Assembly: GCA_946566955.1 (NCBI GenBank)
Contig: CAMNXD010000003.1
Location: 62,001-126,000 of the forward strand
From: an uncultured Clostridia bacterium
Lineage (GTDB): Bacteria; Bacillota; Clostridia; Oscillospirales; Acutalibacteraceae
Length of the DNA stretch: 64,000 nt
Direction of reading: 5' to 3'
A program made the translations under genes and the position numbers. Positions 54,788-63,793 of this stretch are shown here, in pieces. The notes beneath the pieces were generated by a model. The model did no database searches. It saw only the letters and a program-made list of their open reading frames with translations, and was not told the origin of the DNA. Every line of letters begins with the position of its first letter. The stretch's first letter is position 1.

Positions 54788-55522
54788 ATGATAAAGATTT
54801 TAAATATTTCTAAAAGTTTTAAAAACATAGAAGCTTTGAAAGATATTACCTTAGAAGTAAATGACGGCGAAATACTCGGTCTTCTTGGAGAAAACGGAGC
54901 AGGAAAATCGACGCTTCTAAGAATTATAAGCACAATGCTAAAACCTTCTTCGGGCACCGCTTTAATAAATGGCCTCGATTTGATTTCTAATTCTGAAGAA
55001 GTTAGGAAAAATATCGGAATACTGTTTGGCAGTGAGGTGGGTCTTTACGACAGATTAACTCCAAAAGAAAATTTAGAATATTTTGCCAGATTAAATGGAA
55101 TGAGCAAAGACGACATAAACTTAAGAATAGAATTTTTAATCGAGGAATTTGATTTTAAAAAGTACTTTCAAAGGCCTTGCATGGAGCTTTCAAAAGGTAT
55201 GAAACAAAAGGTGGCAATAGCAAGAGCTATAGTTCATAATCCTTCGGTGATGCTTTTTGATGAACCAGAATCCGGCCTTGACTTTAAAGCTTCAAGAACT
55301 GTTTTAGAATTTATGGAAAAATGTAAGCTTGAAGGTAAATGCGTTATTTTTTCAAGCCATTCCTTAGAAAACATAAAAAATTATTCCGATAAAATAGCAG
55401 TACTTAGCAAAGGACAAATTATGAATATATTTAGTGTTAAAAAGTACCGAGCAAAGTACAATGAGCGTCAAATTAACGATATAATTCTAAATTGGGTTTG
55501 CAAGGAGGATAAAAATGATTAA
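54788..55522 (+). CDS. ABC transporter ATP-binding protein, NatA-like
   Basis: 244 residues. Walker A GENGAGKSTLLR (about 36-47), signature LSKGMKQKVAIARAI, Walker B VMLFDEPESGLD, and H-loop FSSHS. It resembles NatA-type ATPases that power ABC-2 exporters. AGGAGGAATTTAAGGCG precedes the ATG. It overlaps the permease gene by 8 bases, a translational coupling typical of two-component exporters. Substrate unknown (sodium for NatAB; drugs or peptides for relatives). Confidence 0.92.
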   Translation: MIKILNISKSFKNIEALKDITLEVNDGEILGLLGENGAGKSTLLRIISTMLKPSSGTALINGLDLISNSEEVRKNIGILFGSEVGLYDRLTPKENLEYFARLNGMSKDDINLRIEFLIEEFDFKKYFQRPCMELSKGMKQKVAIARAIVHNPSVMLFDEPESGLDFKASRTVLEFMEKCKLEGKCVIFSSHSLENIKNYSDKIAVLSKGQIMNIFSVKKYRAKYNERQINDIILNWVCKEDKND

Positions 55523-56678
55523 ATATTCACTTATAGTCTTTTTTAAAGAAATGAAGTGCATTTTCAGAGACAAAAAAACCTTTATAATAGGGGTGTTAAT
55601 TCCCTTAATTTTAATGCCTGCTATGATTGCTTTAACGGATTTCTCATTCAATAAAAATAAGAATGCTGCAGACAATTTAATTATCTCCATAAGTAATACC
55701 GATAATTCTTTTTATAAATTTTGCCATCGCTGTAAAGGTATAACTGTAAAAGATGTTAAAGACGCACCTTCAGCAATTAAAAATGGTGAAATCGCCATTT
55801 ACGTTTTAATAGATCAAGATTTAGATCAAAAAATTTTAAGCGGAGAACCTTTTAAATTTAATATTGATTATAATCAGTCTTCTTTAAGTTCAGTAGCGGC
55901 AACTAGAGCTATGGCTCAATATGAACTTGATTTTAGAAATCTTGTAATGAATAAAAACTTTTCAAGTTTAGAGGAACTTAATCAAGCAATTTCGGAGTAT
56001 AGTAATTTTAAAACTGAAAGCACAGATTCGAGTATTAGCAATAGTTTACTTTACCTCGTATTAATTGCGCCTTTAATGATTATGATTTATTGCTTTGTTG
56101 GATCTTCTAGTACTGCATTAGAGCTCAGTACGGGAGAAAAAGAAAGGTCTACCTGGGAGCCGCTTCTTTCCACGGGGATTAGTCGCAGGTTTATAATAGT
56201 TGGTAAGCTTTTAGCGGCTACTTTTACTGGTTTTATGAGCACGCTTTCAACTATAATCGGTTTTTTAGGATATTTATATTTTGAAGGCACTTTAAAGAGT
56301 TCAGGGATTTCTTGGGCAGGAATGATTATTCTAATAATTATCAGCTTATTTATATCAGCTTTTATTTCCTCGATTTCTCTTGCCTTGGGAATATATTCTA
56401 AATCTAATAAAGAAGCTCAAACCTATTTTGTACCTGTTTTGGCTTTTATTGTGGCTCCTGGGTATATGGCAACGTCTATGGATGTTCGAAATGTTGGACT
56501 TTTTGAATTATCTATTCCCATGCTAAATATTGTATGCGTAATTAAAGAGTCTTTAATCGGCGTAAGTAATTGCTTTCATCTTTTTGTAGTTTCTCTGTGG
56601 GTTGTTATTTACACCTTCATAGTTTATAAAATTGCTTGCAGATTAATCGAAAAGGAAAGTATAATTTTTAAAAATTAA
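55515..56678 (+). CDS. ABC-2 type permease, NatB-like
   Basis: 387 residues: one N-terminal membrane helix (about 22-42), a large extracytoplasmic domain (about 45-170), then five to six helices, with the SSSTALELSTGEKERSTWEPLLSTGISR segment (about 196-223) that marks NatB/ABC-2 permeases. Partner of the preceding ATPase. AAGGAGG precedes the ATG. Confidence 0.9.
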   Translation: MIKYSLIVFFKEMKCIFRDKKTFIIGVLIPLILMPAMIALTDFSFNKNKNAADNLIISISNTDNSFYKFCHRCKGITVKDVKDAPSAIKNGEIAIYVLIDQDLDQKILSGEPFKFNIDYNQSSLSSVAATRAMAQYELDFRNLVMNKNFSSLEELNQAISEYSNFKTESTDSSISNSLLYLVLIAPLMIMIYCFVGSSSTALELSTGEKERSTWEPLLSTGISRRFIIVGKLLAATFTGFMSTLSTIIGFLGYLYFEGTLKSSGISWAGMIILIIISLFISAFISSISLALGIYSKSNKEAQTYFVPVLAFIVAPGYMATSMDVRNVGLFELSIPMLNIVCVIKESLIGVSNCFHLFVVSLWVVIYTFIVYKIACRLIEKESIIFKN

Positions 56679-56706
56679 ATTTTCGTTTTAAAGGAGACAT
56701 TTTTAC

Positions 56707-57396
56707 TTGGAAAATCCATTTTTAAGAACTCAAATGTTGATAGGTCAAGATAAGCTAGAAATATTAAACAAAAGTCACATAGCAGTTTTTGGAGTAGGTG
56801 GCGTGGGGTCTTTTGCTGTAGAAGTGCTAGCCAGAGCAGGAGTAGGTTATATAGATATTTTTGATGGAGATAAAGTTGACGCCACTAATATAAACCGGCA
56901 ATTAATTGCTATGGCGAGTACTGTGGGAATGAATAAAACTGAAGTTATGAAAAGTCGGATTTTAGAAATAAATCCTTTTGCGCACGTCGGGGCACATAAT
57001 GTAGTATTTGACAGCAGCAACTATAAAAACTTTAGCTTTGAGCTTTATGACTACATTCTCGATGCTATAGATACAACGACTTCAAAAATTTTAATTATAA
57101 CTGAAGCTCAAAAGCTTGGTAAAAAAGTAATTAGCAGTATGGGAATGGGTAATAGAATTGATCCTACAAAAATAGAATTAGCCGATATTTATTCTACTTC
57201 TGTGTGTCCGCTAGCGAGAGTAATGAGAAGAGAGCTTAAACGCCAGGGAGTAAAGTCTCTTAAGGTGGTTTATTCAAAGGAACCGCCTATGTATGTTCCA
57301 CGGAATAAAATAAATGCGAGTATTTCGTTTATGCCCTCAGTGGCAGGACTTATAATGGCGAGCGAAGTAGTTAGAGATTTAATAAAAGTAAAATAA
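56707..57396 (+). CDS. tcdA: tRNA threonylcarbamoyladenosine dehydratase
   Basis: E1-like ATP-dependent enzyme that cyclises t6A37 to ct6A. The 229 residues show the nucleotide-binding GVGGVGSFAVEVLARAG (29-45), FDGDKVDATNINRQL, AIDTTTSK, the catalytic-type Cys in STSVCPLARVMRRELK, and VPSVAG-like FMPSVAGLI. The start is TTG with AAAGGAGA upstream. It shares the t6A37 substrate position with MtaB (19473). Confidence 0.9.
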   Translation: MENPFLRTQMLIGQDKLEILNKSHIAVFGVGGVGSFAVEVLARAGVGYIDIFDGDKVDATNINRQLIAMASTVGMNKTEVMKSRILEINPFAHVGAHNVVFDSSNYKNFSFELYDYILDAIDTTTSKILIITEAQKLGKKVISSMGMGNRIDPTKIELADIYSTSVCPLARVMRRELKRQGVKSLKVVYSKEPPMYVPRNKINASISFMPSVAGLIMASEVVRDLIKVK

Positions 57397-57414
57397 ATTA
57401 AGGTGGAAATGCAA

Positions 57415-59466
57415 GTGGGTATATGTGAGTGGATTATAAGTGAAGTCGACGAAAAGGAAATAGTTTCTTATGCATCAAATTGGGAAATCCCTGAAATATG
57501 TGCTGCCATACTTTACTCTCGCGGGGCTAAAACAAAAGATGACGTAAGCAGATTTTTGAAATTTTCAGCTCCTATAGATCCTTTTGAACTTACGGATATG
57601 GACAAGGCTGCCAACTGCTTAAAACTTGCTATAAAAAACGGTGATAAGATTTGCATATATGGGGACTATGACGCAGATGGTATAACCTCTACTGCACTAA
57701 TTTATTTATATCTTACAAGTATTGGAGCAAAAGCCACTTGCTATATTCCAAGTCGAGAAGAGGAAGGCTACGGGCTTAATGCAGAAGCTATAAAAAAGAT
57801 ACATAAAGAAGGAACAAAGCTATTGCTTACCGTCGATAATGGAGTTTCGGCGTATGATGAAGTTAAATTGGCCGTTTCTTTAGGAATGAAGGTAGTTATA
57901 ACCGACCATCATAAAATGCCAGAAAAGTTGCCAGCAGCCGAGGCAATAGTAGACCCTTGTAGAGAAAATTGGGATTTAAAATATAGAAATTTAGCGGGCG
58001 TTGGAGTTGCGTACAAGCTTATTGAAGCAATAGAGGGAAATAACTTTATTTCAAGTCAGTATATTGATTTAGTTGCACTTGGAACTGTTGGTGATTCGAT
58101 GCCACTTTTTGGGGAGTCGCGGGAGCTTTTAAAGAAAGGACTTAAATCTATTAAGAATTCTAAAATAAAAGGAATTAGATTTATGCTTGAGCACTCGGGA
58201 CTTAAAAATAAAGAAATAAGTTCTATTGACTTAGCTTTTAAATTAGTTCCAAGGATTAATGCAAGCGGTAGAATGAAAAGCGCTCAGCTTGCTCTTAAGC
58301 TTCTTACAAGTGACGACGACGCGGAGTGTATGGAAATCTGTACGATTTTAGAAGAGCTAAACACTTCGAGAAAATCCGTGGAGCAGATGATATTAGAAGA
58401 AGCTGAAAAATATTTAAGAGAAAATCCTTTTAAAAAATACGAAAACATTATAATTATAAAAGGGAAAAATTGGCACCATGGTGTTTTAGGTATAGCAGCG
58501 TCGAGGATAGTCCAAAAGTACGGAAAACCTTGTATTCTTATTTCATTTTCAGAAGATGGAGAAGCACGAGGGTCATGTAGAAGCGTTGAAGGATTTTCTA
58601 TTTACGAAGCTATAACCTTGTGTTCAGAGTACCTCGAAAGATTTGGAGGTCATACGCTTGCAGCGGGAATAAACTTGAAAGCTGAAAATGTTGATAAATT
58701 TTCTGAGGCAATTTTGGAAAGAACTAAAAATCAAATTCCAAGCTTACCTAAAATCAATATAGATCTAGAATTAAACATTAAAGCGTTGTCGAAAAGCACC
58801 TTGGAATTTTTGGAAATACTTCAGCCTTTTGGAAACGGCAACCCTGAACCTATATTTTTAATCAAAAAAGCCAGGCTCAAAAAGATTATTGGAATAGGTA
58901 AAGGGTCTCATCTTAAACTTAATTTTTTTATTGGATATAAACCCATAGATTTAATTTACTTCGGAAAAACTCATCAAGATTTTTTATATAAAGAAGGAGA
59001 TATATTAGATATTGCTGTGACGCTACATCCTAATATATATAAATTCGGGAGCTGCGTTTCGATGCATGTTGTTGATATAAAGCTATCGGGTATTGATATT
59101 CAAGAAGTAGCTAAGCACAAAAAAATGTATGAGCAATTTAAACTAAATCTGGATTTAACTTCTGAAGAATTAAAAATTCTTTTGCCAAGCAGAGAGGACT
59201 TTGCCGGTGTTTATAGATATTTGGTATCAAACGAAAAATACAAGCTTAGAGTAGATGTCATTAGCTTTAAGGTATTTAAAGATAGTAATCACTCAGGAAA
59301 AATTTACGTCATTTTAGAAGTACTTTGCGAAATGAATTTAATAGAGCTTTTTTGGGATGGTGATGAATTTAACATTCGAGTAAATAGGGCAAAATCCAAG
59401 GTAGACCTTAATAGCTCAGAAGTTTTAAAAACCTTGAAAAATTTAAAATGTAGGGAAGGATCATAA
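57415..59466 (+). CDS. recJ: Single-stranded-DNA-specific exonuclease RecJ
   Basis: 5'-3' exonuclease in recombination and repair. About 683 residues with the DHH phosphoesterase motifs GDYDADGITST, TVDNGVSAYDE, ITDHHKMPE and VALGTVGD (DHH core), the DHHA1 motif SCRSVEGFSIYEAI with GGHTLAAG, and an OB fold. GTG at 57403, ATG at 57409 and GTG at 57415 are all in frame; AAGGTGG is best spaced for 57415. Its stop shares one base with the rel start. Confidence 0.93.
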   Translation: MGICEWIISEVDEKEIVSYASNWEIPEICAAILYSRGAKTKDDVSRFLKFSAPIDPFELTDMDKAANCLKLAIKNGDKICIYGDYDADGITSTALIYLYLTSIGAKATCYIPSREEEGYGLNAEAIKKIHKEGTKLLLTVDNGVSAYDEVKLAVSLGMKVVITDHHKMPEKLPAAEAIVDPCRENWDLKYRNLAGVGVAYKLIEAIEGNNFISSQYIDLVALGTVGDSMPLFGESRELLKKGLKSIKNSKIKGIRFMLEHSGLKNKEISSIDLAFKLVPRINASGRMKSAQLALKLLTSDDDAECMEICTILEELNTSRKSVEQMILEEAEKYLRENPFKKYENIIIIKGKNWHHGVLGIAASRIVQKYGKPCILISFSEDGEARGSCRSVEGFSIYEAITLCSEYLERFGGHTLAAGINLKAENVDKFSEAILERTKNQIPSLPKINIDLELNIKALSKSTLEFLEILQPFGNGNPEPIFLIKKARLKKIIGIGKGSHLKLNFFIGYKPIDLIYFGKTHQDFLYKEGDILDIAVTLHPNIYKFGSCVSMHVVDIKLSGIDIQEVAKHKKMYEQFKLNLDLTSEELKILLPSREDFAGVYRYLVSNEKYKLRVDVISFKVFKDSNHSGKIYVILEVLCEMNLIELFWDGDEFNIRVNRAKSKVDLNSSEVLKTLKNLKCREGS

Positions 59467-61670
59467 TGGAGTACTGCCTTAGTAACTATCACACTTATAA
59501 AGATTTACTTAAAATTGCGAAACAAAGTGGTAGAAATTATGATTTGAGTGTTATTGAAAAAGCTTATCAAGTTGCAAAAAAGGCTCATGGAGATCAAAAA
59601 CGAGTTTCTGGAATAGAGTACATTTTGCATCCCATTTCCGTGGCTTATATAGTTATTGAGCTTGGCATGGATACAGCTTGTGTGGCAGCCGCTCTTTTAC
59701 ACGACGTTATTGAAGATACATCTGTTACTAAAGACGATGTAAAGAATTTATTCGGTGAAGAAATTTGTAATCTTGTTGATGGTCTTACTAAACTTCGGCG
59801 CATTCGATCTAAATCTGCGGAGGAGCAGCAAGCCGAGAACGTTAAAAAGATGCTTTTGGCGATGTCGCACGACATAAGAGTTATAATAATAAAGCTGGCC
59901 GATAGACTTCAAAATATGCGCACTATAGACTGTATGCCCGTACAAAAGCAGCGAGATAAATCTTTGCAAAACATGGAAGTCTTTGCCCCTATAGCTCACC
60001 GACTTGGCATTAGAACTATTAAAGATGAGCTTGAAGATATATCCTTAAAATGTTTAGACCCTATAGCGTATAAAGAAGTAGAAAGTTCATTAGCGCTTTG
60101 CAAAGCTGATAGAGAAAAGTTTCTAAATCTTATTAAAAAACGTGTTATGGATAGAGTACAAAAATATGTGCCTGATATATACATTGAAGGAAGAGTAAAA
60201 AGTGCAAACGAAATATATAAAAAGATGTTTATAAAAGGCAAGAATTTGGATCAGATTTATGATATTTATGCAATTAGAATAATAGTAAACACTATAAATG
60301 ACTGTTATAATGTGTTTGGAATAATTCATGACATGTTTCAGCCTATTCCAAGCCGATTTAAGGATTATATCTCTACTCCAAAGCCGAATATGTATCAATC
60401 GCTGCACACAACGGTACTTACTAAAGAGGGAATTCCGTTTGAAGTGCAAATCAGGACTTGGGAAATGCATCGTACTGCTGAATATGGCATAGCGGCCCAT
60501 TGGAAATACAAATTGGGACTTCTGAGCAAAAGTGGTTCATTTAGTGATTCTCTGGCTTGGGTCAACAAGCTTTTAGAGAACTATAAAAACATAGAAGACG
60601 TCACTGATGTGGTTAAAAGTATTAAATCCGATCTAGTTCCTAAGGAAATATTTGTTTTGACGCCAAAGGGTGGTGTCATAACTCTTCCTGTGGGGTCCAC
60701 CGTAATAGACTTTGCATATGCTATTCACACAGAGCTAGGAAATAAAATGATTGGAGCTAAAGTAAATAAAAAGATAGTCCCTATAACTTATGCTTTAAAA
60801 ACAGGAGAAATAGCAGAAATTATATCTACTAAGGATCCTCAAAAAGGTCCGAGCAGAGACTGGATAAACACTGTAAAGACTAGTGAAGCTAGAAATAAGA
60901 TTAAACAGTGGTTTAAAAGAGAGTGCCGAGAAGAAAACGTAGTAGAAGGAAAGCTTAAATTTGAAGCGGAAATGGACAAGCACAAAATATACTTACCTCA
61001 AGAAGGACTTAAAAATTTTTTAGGAACTATACTTAAAAAAAATAATTTTGGAAGTCTAGACGATTTTTTTGCAGCGGTAGGATATGGAGGAATTCAGCTA
61101 TGGAAAATAATGCCCCGGCTAAAAAAAGACTATTCTGCTTTAAACGGATTCGAATGTGGTCTTGAAATAAAAAACAAATCTTCAAATAGCGGTATTGTTT
61201 CTAGAGAAAAAAGCTCAGAATTTTCTAGTGGAATTATAGTTGAAGGTATGAAAAATTGCAGAATAAAATTTGCAAAATGCTGCAATCCCTTTCCGGGAGA
61301 CGAAATAGTGGGATTTATCACCCGGGGCTATGGAGTATCTATTCATAAAAAAAGCTGTCAAAATTTTTTACTCAAACAAAAAGATCCTGATTTAGAAAAC
61401 AGATGGATAAAAGTATCGTGGTGCGAAAGCAGCAGACTGTTTAATACGAGTCTTGAGATTGAAGCTAAGAACCGAGAAGAATTTTTAACTAACCTTACTC
61501 GCAAAATCTCTGCTATGAACGTAAAGCTGATTTCACTTAATTCTAAAATTATTCCAGACAACAAAATTTTAGCTTTAATTACTTTAGAAGTAAAAAATCA
61601 AGAACATTTAAACTTTATAACCAGCAATTTACTTAGAATAAATGGTATAATATCATTAAGGAAGGTGTAG
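59466..61670 (+). CDS. rel: Bifunctional (p)ppGpp synthetase/hydrolase
   Basis: Makes and degrades the stringent alarmone. 734 residues: HD hydrolase domain (ILHPISVAYIV, ALLHDVIEDT with H79-D80), synthetase domain (YDIYAIRIIVN, the RFKDYISTPKPNMYQSLHT motif and AEYGIAAHWKYK), TGS domain (VLTPKGGVITLPVGSTVIDFAY), zinc-finger region with the CCNPFPGD motif and a C-terminal ACT domain. All parts look intact, unusual for a reduced intracellular genome. Coupled to recJ. Confidence 0.96.
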   Translation: MEYCLSNYHTYKDLLKIAKQSGRNYDLSVIEKAYQVAKKAHGDQKRVSGIEYILHPISVAYIVIELGMDTACVAAALLHDVIEDTSVTKDDVKNLFGEEICNLVDGLTKLRRIRSKSAEEQQAENVKKMLLAMSHDIRVIIIKLADRLQNMRTIDCMPVQKQRDKSLQNMEVFAPIAHRLGIRTIKDELEDISLKCLDPIAYKEVESSLALCKADREKFLNLIKKRVMDRVQKYVPDIYIEGRVKSANEIYKKMFIKGKNLDQIYDIYAIRIIVNTINDCYNVFGIIHDMFQPIPSRFKDYISTPKPNMYQSLHTTVLTKEGIPFEVQIRTWEMHRTAEYGIAAHWKYKLGLLSKSGSFSDSLAWVNKLLENYKNIEDVTDVVKSIKSDLVPKEIFVLTPKGGVITLPVGSTVIDFAYAIHTELGNKMIGAKVNKKIVPITYALKTGEIAEIISTKDPQKGPSRDWINTVKTSEARNKIKQWFKRECREENVVEGKLKFEAEMDKHKIYLPQEGLKNFLGTILKKNNFGSLDDFFAAVGYGGIQLWKIMPRLKKDYSALNGFECGLEIKNKSSNSGIVSREKSSEFSSGIIVEGMKNCRIKFAKCCNPFPGDEIVGFITRGYGVSIHKKSCQNFLLKQKDPDLENRWIKVSWCESSRLFNTSLEIEAKNREEFLTNLTRKISAMNVKLISLNSKIIPDNKILALITLEVKNQEHLNFITSNLLRINGIISLRKV

Positions 61671-61671
61671 C

Positions 61672-62295
61672 ATGGAAAATATAGAAATAAAAACCTACAA
61701 GGTAGGAAAGCTTGCAACGAACTGTTATTTAGTAACTAACTTTAAAAGTAATTGTGCGGCTATTGTGGACCCTGGAGGAGAGTCAAGTGAACTTGAAAAA
61801 GAGCTTTTAAAACTAAATGTAAAATATATACTTCTAACTCATGGTCATTTTGATCATATATTGAAGGCGAAAAAATATCGTGAAATTACACGGGCTAAAA
61901 TAGTAATTTCAACTCTTGAAAATGAGTTCCCCAGCAATAACATTTTAAATCTTTCAAGTAGATTTTTAAAACCAAATACTCTTGAAAGTTTTGAAGGTGA
62001 CATATTAGTATCAGATGGCGACGAAATTCCCTTTGAAGGCTTATCTATAAAGGTTATGAATACACCTGGACATACCCGAGGAGGTGTATGCTATATTTTA
62101 GATAACGCTTTGTTTTCTGGTGATACTCTTTTCGCAGGGGAATGTGGCTATGCTCGTTTCCCAACGGGAAACAAGGAAGACTTAAAGGCGTCTTTAAATA
62201 GGCTTTATAGTTTGGAGTCTGACTACAAGGTTTTCCCTGGTCACGAAAAATCTACTTTACTTAGTCAGGAAAGAGAAAAAAGAACGGGATTATAG
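61672..62295 (+). CDS. Metallo-beta-lactamase-fold hydrolase (glyoxalase II-like)
   Basis: 207 residues with the binuclear metal site T56-H57-G-H59-F-D61-H62, the later His in NTPGHTRGG, the Asp in FSGDTLFAGECG and the final His in FPGHEKST. It resembles the short YcbL-type hydroxyacylglutathione hydrolase-like family. Substrate unknown. It starts 1 base after the rel stop and ends that operon. Confidence 0.85.
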   Translation: MENIEIKTYKVGKLATNCYLVTNFKSNCAAIVDPGGESSELEKELLKLNVKYILLTHGHFDHILKAKKYREITRAKIVISTLENEFPSNNILNLSSRFLKPNTLESFEGDILVSDGDEIPFEGLSIKVMNTPGHTRGGVCYILDNALFSGDTLFAGECGYARFPTGNKEDLKASLNRLYSLESDYKVFPGHEKSTLLSQEREKRTGL

Positions 62296-62386
62296 CAAAT
62301 TTTCAAGTTTTATCATAAATTATATTTTATAGGAAAGTAGTAAAAAAACTAAATATTTTAAATGAGAATAAACTTGATGCTAGAGG

Positions 62387-62415
62387 TTGTAATTAATAAT
62401 TTTTTTGGGTATAAT
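62387..62415 (+). promoter_or_regulatory. Promoter of the zinc-ribbon protein gene
   Basis: TTGTAA (62387-62392), 17-base spacer, TATAAT (62410-62415), 38 bases before the start. Confidence 0.65.
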
Positions 62416-62453
62416 ATATGAAAAAATAAAAATCAAGTGGGAGTGGATTAAAA

Positions 62454-62885
62454 ATGAAATCATTAGAAGAATTTATTTCAAGAGCAAAAGGTGCAGTGGA
62501 TGTCATAGGTGAAAAAGCAGGTCAATTTGTTGATGTTTCTAGGCTTAACGTTAAGCTTTTAGAAGTAAAATCACAGATTAAATCTGAACTTGAAGAGCTT
62601 GGCAAAATAGCTTATGAAAGTTATAACGAGGAACAAGGAATTGAAAATAAACCTGAAATTTCAGCTCAAATAAAATGTCTTAAAGCACTATACGAAAAAT
62701 CGGAAAAAATCAGACTGCAAATTGCATTTATGAAAAATAAAATTTTATGTAAAACATGTGGTTTTAATAACGAAGTAGGGTCTCTTTACTGTGCTAAATG
62801 TGGAGAAAACCTTAAAAAAGAAGGAGCTCCCATCATTAAAAAAAGTGAGCATGAAGAAGATGATTTTGTAGAATTCGATGATTAA
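62454..62885 (+). CDS. Zinc-ribbon protein with helical N-terminus, function unknown
   Basis: 143 residues. The first 95 are predicted helical and coiled (SRLNVKLLEVKSQIKSELEELGKIAYESY). A zinc ribbon follows: CKTCG at about 98-102 and CAKCG at about 112-116. The tail is acidic (EHEEDDFVEFDD). Such proteins are widespread in clostridia with no known role. It has a promoter, and the sortase gene lies downstream. Confidence 0.75.
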   Translation: MKSLEEFISRAKGAVDVIGEKAGQFVDVSRLNVKLLEVKSQIKSELEELGKIAYESYNEEQGIENKPEISAQIKCLKALYEKSEKIRLQIAFMKNKILCKTCGFNNEVGSLYCAKCGENLKKEGAPIIKKSEHEEDDFVEFDD

Positions 62886-62962
62886 AATCTAACACTAATC
62901 TGCTTTGATATCTGAAAGGATGTGACCAATTTATTACTAGACGTATTTTAAGGATTTTATTA

Positions 62963-63760
62963 TTGATCGTGTTAGTCACATCCTTAGGAATATTATTTAA
63001 ATTGTTAATATGGGATTCTTACTTTTCGAGTAAGACTAACGATCAAGCTAAAGAAATATATTATAATAATGATTTAAAGCAAGAGGAGAAAATTTCGTCT
63101 TTAGAGCAGCTTAACACAGATATATGTGGATGGATTCACATAAGCGGTACTCGAATAGATTATCCTGTTTTGAAAGCTACAAAGGATGACCCAGAGTTTT
63201 ACCTTTCTCATAATCATAAAGGGGAAAAATCTAAATATGGAAGTATTTTTATAGACCCAAACTGCAGCTTAGAAGGTACTTCTAAAAATACTATAATTTA
63301 CGGTCATCATATGGCAGACGGACAAATGTTTGCAGATCTTATGAAATTTTCAGACGTTGAGTTTTATAAGCAAAATCCTATAATTGACTTTAATACTAGT
63401 CGAACTAAAGGGCAGTGGAAGATAATATCAGTTTTTAAAACTAATACTCTTAGCAGTCAAGGGGAAGTTTTTAATTATGTAATACCAGACTTTAAAAGTG
63501 GTGAAGAATTTTTAAAGTACGTAGAAGAAGTAAAAAAGCGGTCCTTAATTACTACTAATATAGACGTAAACAAAAATGATAAATTGATAACTCTTTCTAC
63601 TTGTTCATATGAGCTTGAAAGCTTTAGAACAGTAGTTGTGGCTCGAAAAGTGCGATCTGATGAAAGCAGCAGTATAAATGTCAGCTTAGTTTCAAAAGCG
63701 CCTAATCCACTAATGCCGAAAGGCTGGTATGATCGTTATGGAGGCTCGCCGCCGGAATAA
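62963..63760 (+). CDS. Sortase, class B-like
   Basis: Membrane-anchored transpeptidase that attaches surface proteins to peptidoglycan. 265 residues from TTG 62963 (AAGGA 8 bases upstream): a membrane helix, then the sortase fold with YGHHM (His115/116), the active-site TLSTCSYE (C214) and R222 in ESFRTVVV. TLSTC and the length fit class B. Reading upstream in frame gives TRRILRILLLI before the helix, a better signal anchor, beginning at ATT 62933 behind AAAGGATG; either start is possible. No clear sorting motif is seen in the window's surface proteins. Confidence 0.88.
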   Translation: MIVLVTSLGILFKLLIWDSYFSSKTNDQAKEIYYNNDLKQEEKISSLEQLNTDICGWIHISGTRIDYPVLKATKDDPEFYLSHNHKGEKSKYGSIFIDPNCSLEGTSKNTIIYGHHMADGQMFADLMKFSDVEFYKQNPIIDFNTSRTKGQWKIISVFKTNTLSSQGEVFNYVIPDFKSGEEFLKYVEEVKKRSLITTNIDVNKNDKLITLSTCSYELESFRTVVVARKVRSDESSSINVSLVSKAPNPLMPKGWYDRYGGSPPE

Positions 63761-63793
63761 GCGTAAAAAATTTTTATTTGAGGTGTTTTTAAT

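Noticed and set aside
59645..60500. Several minus-strand frames inside rel
   Set aside because: They mirror conserved Rel codons and have no start context; they are typical AT-rich antisense shadows.
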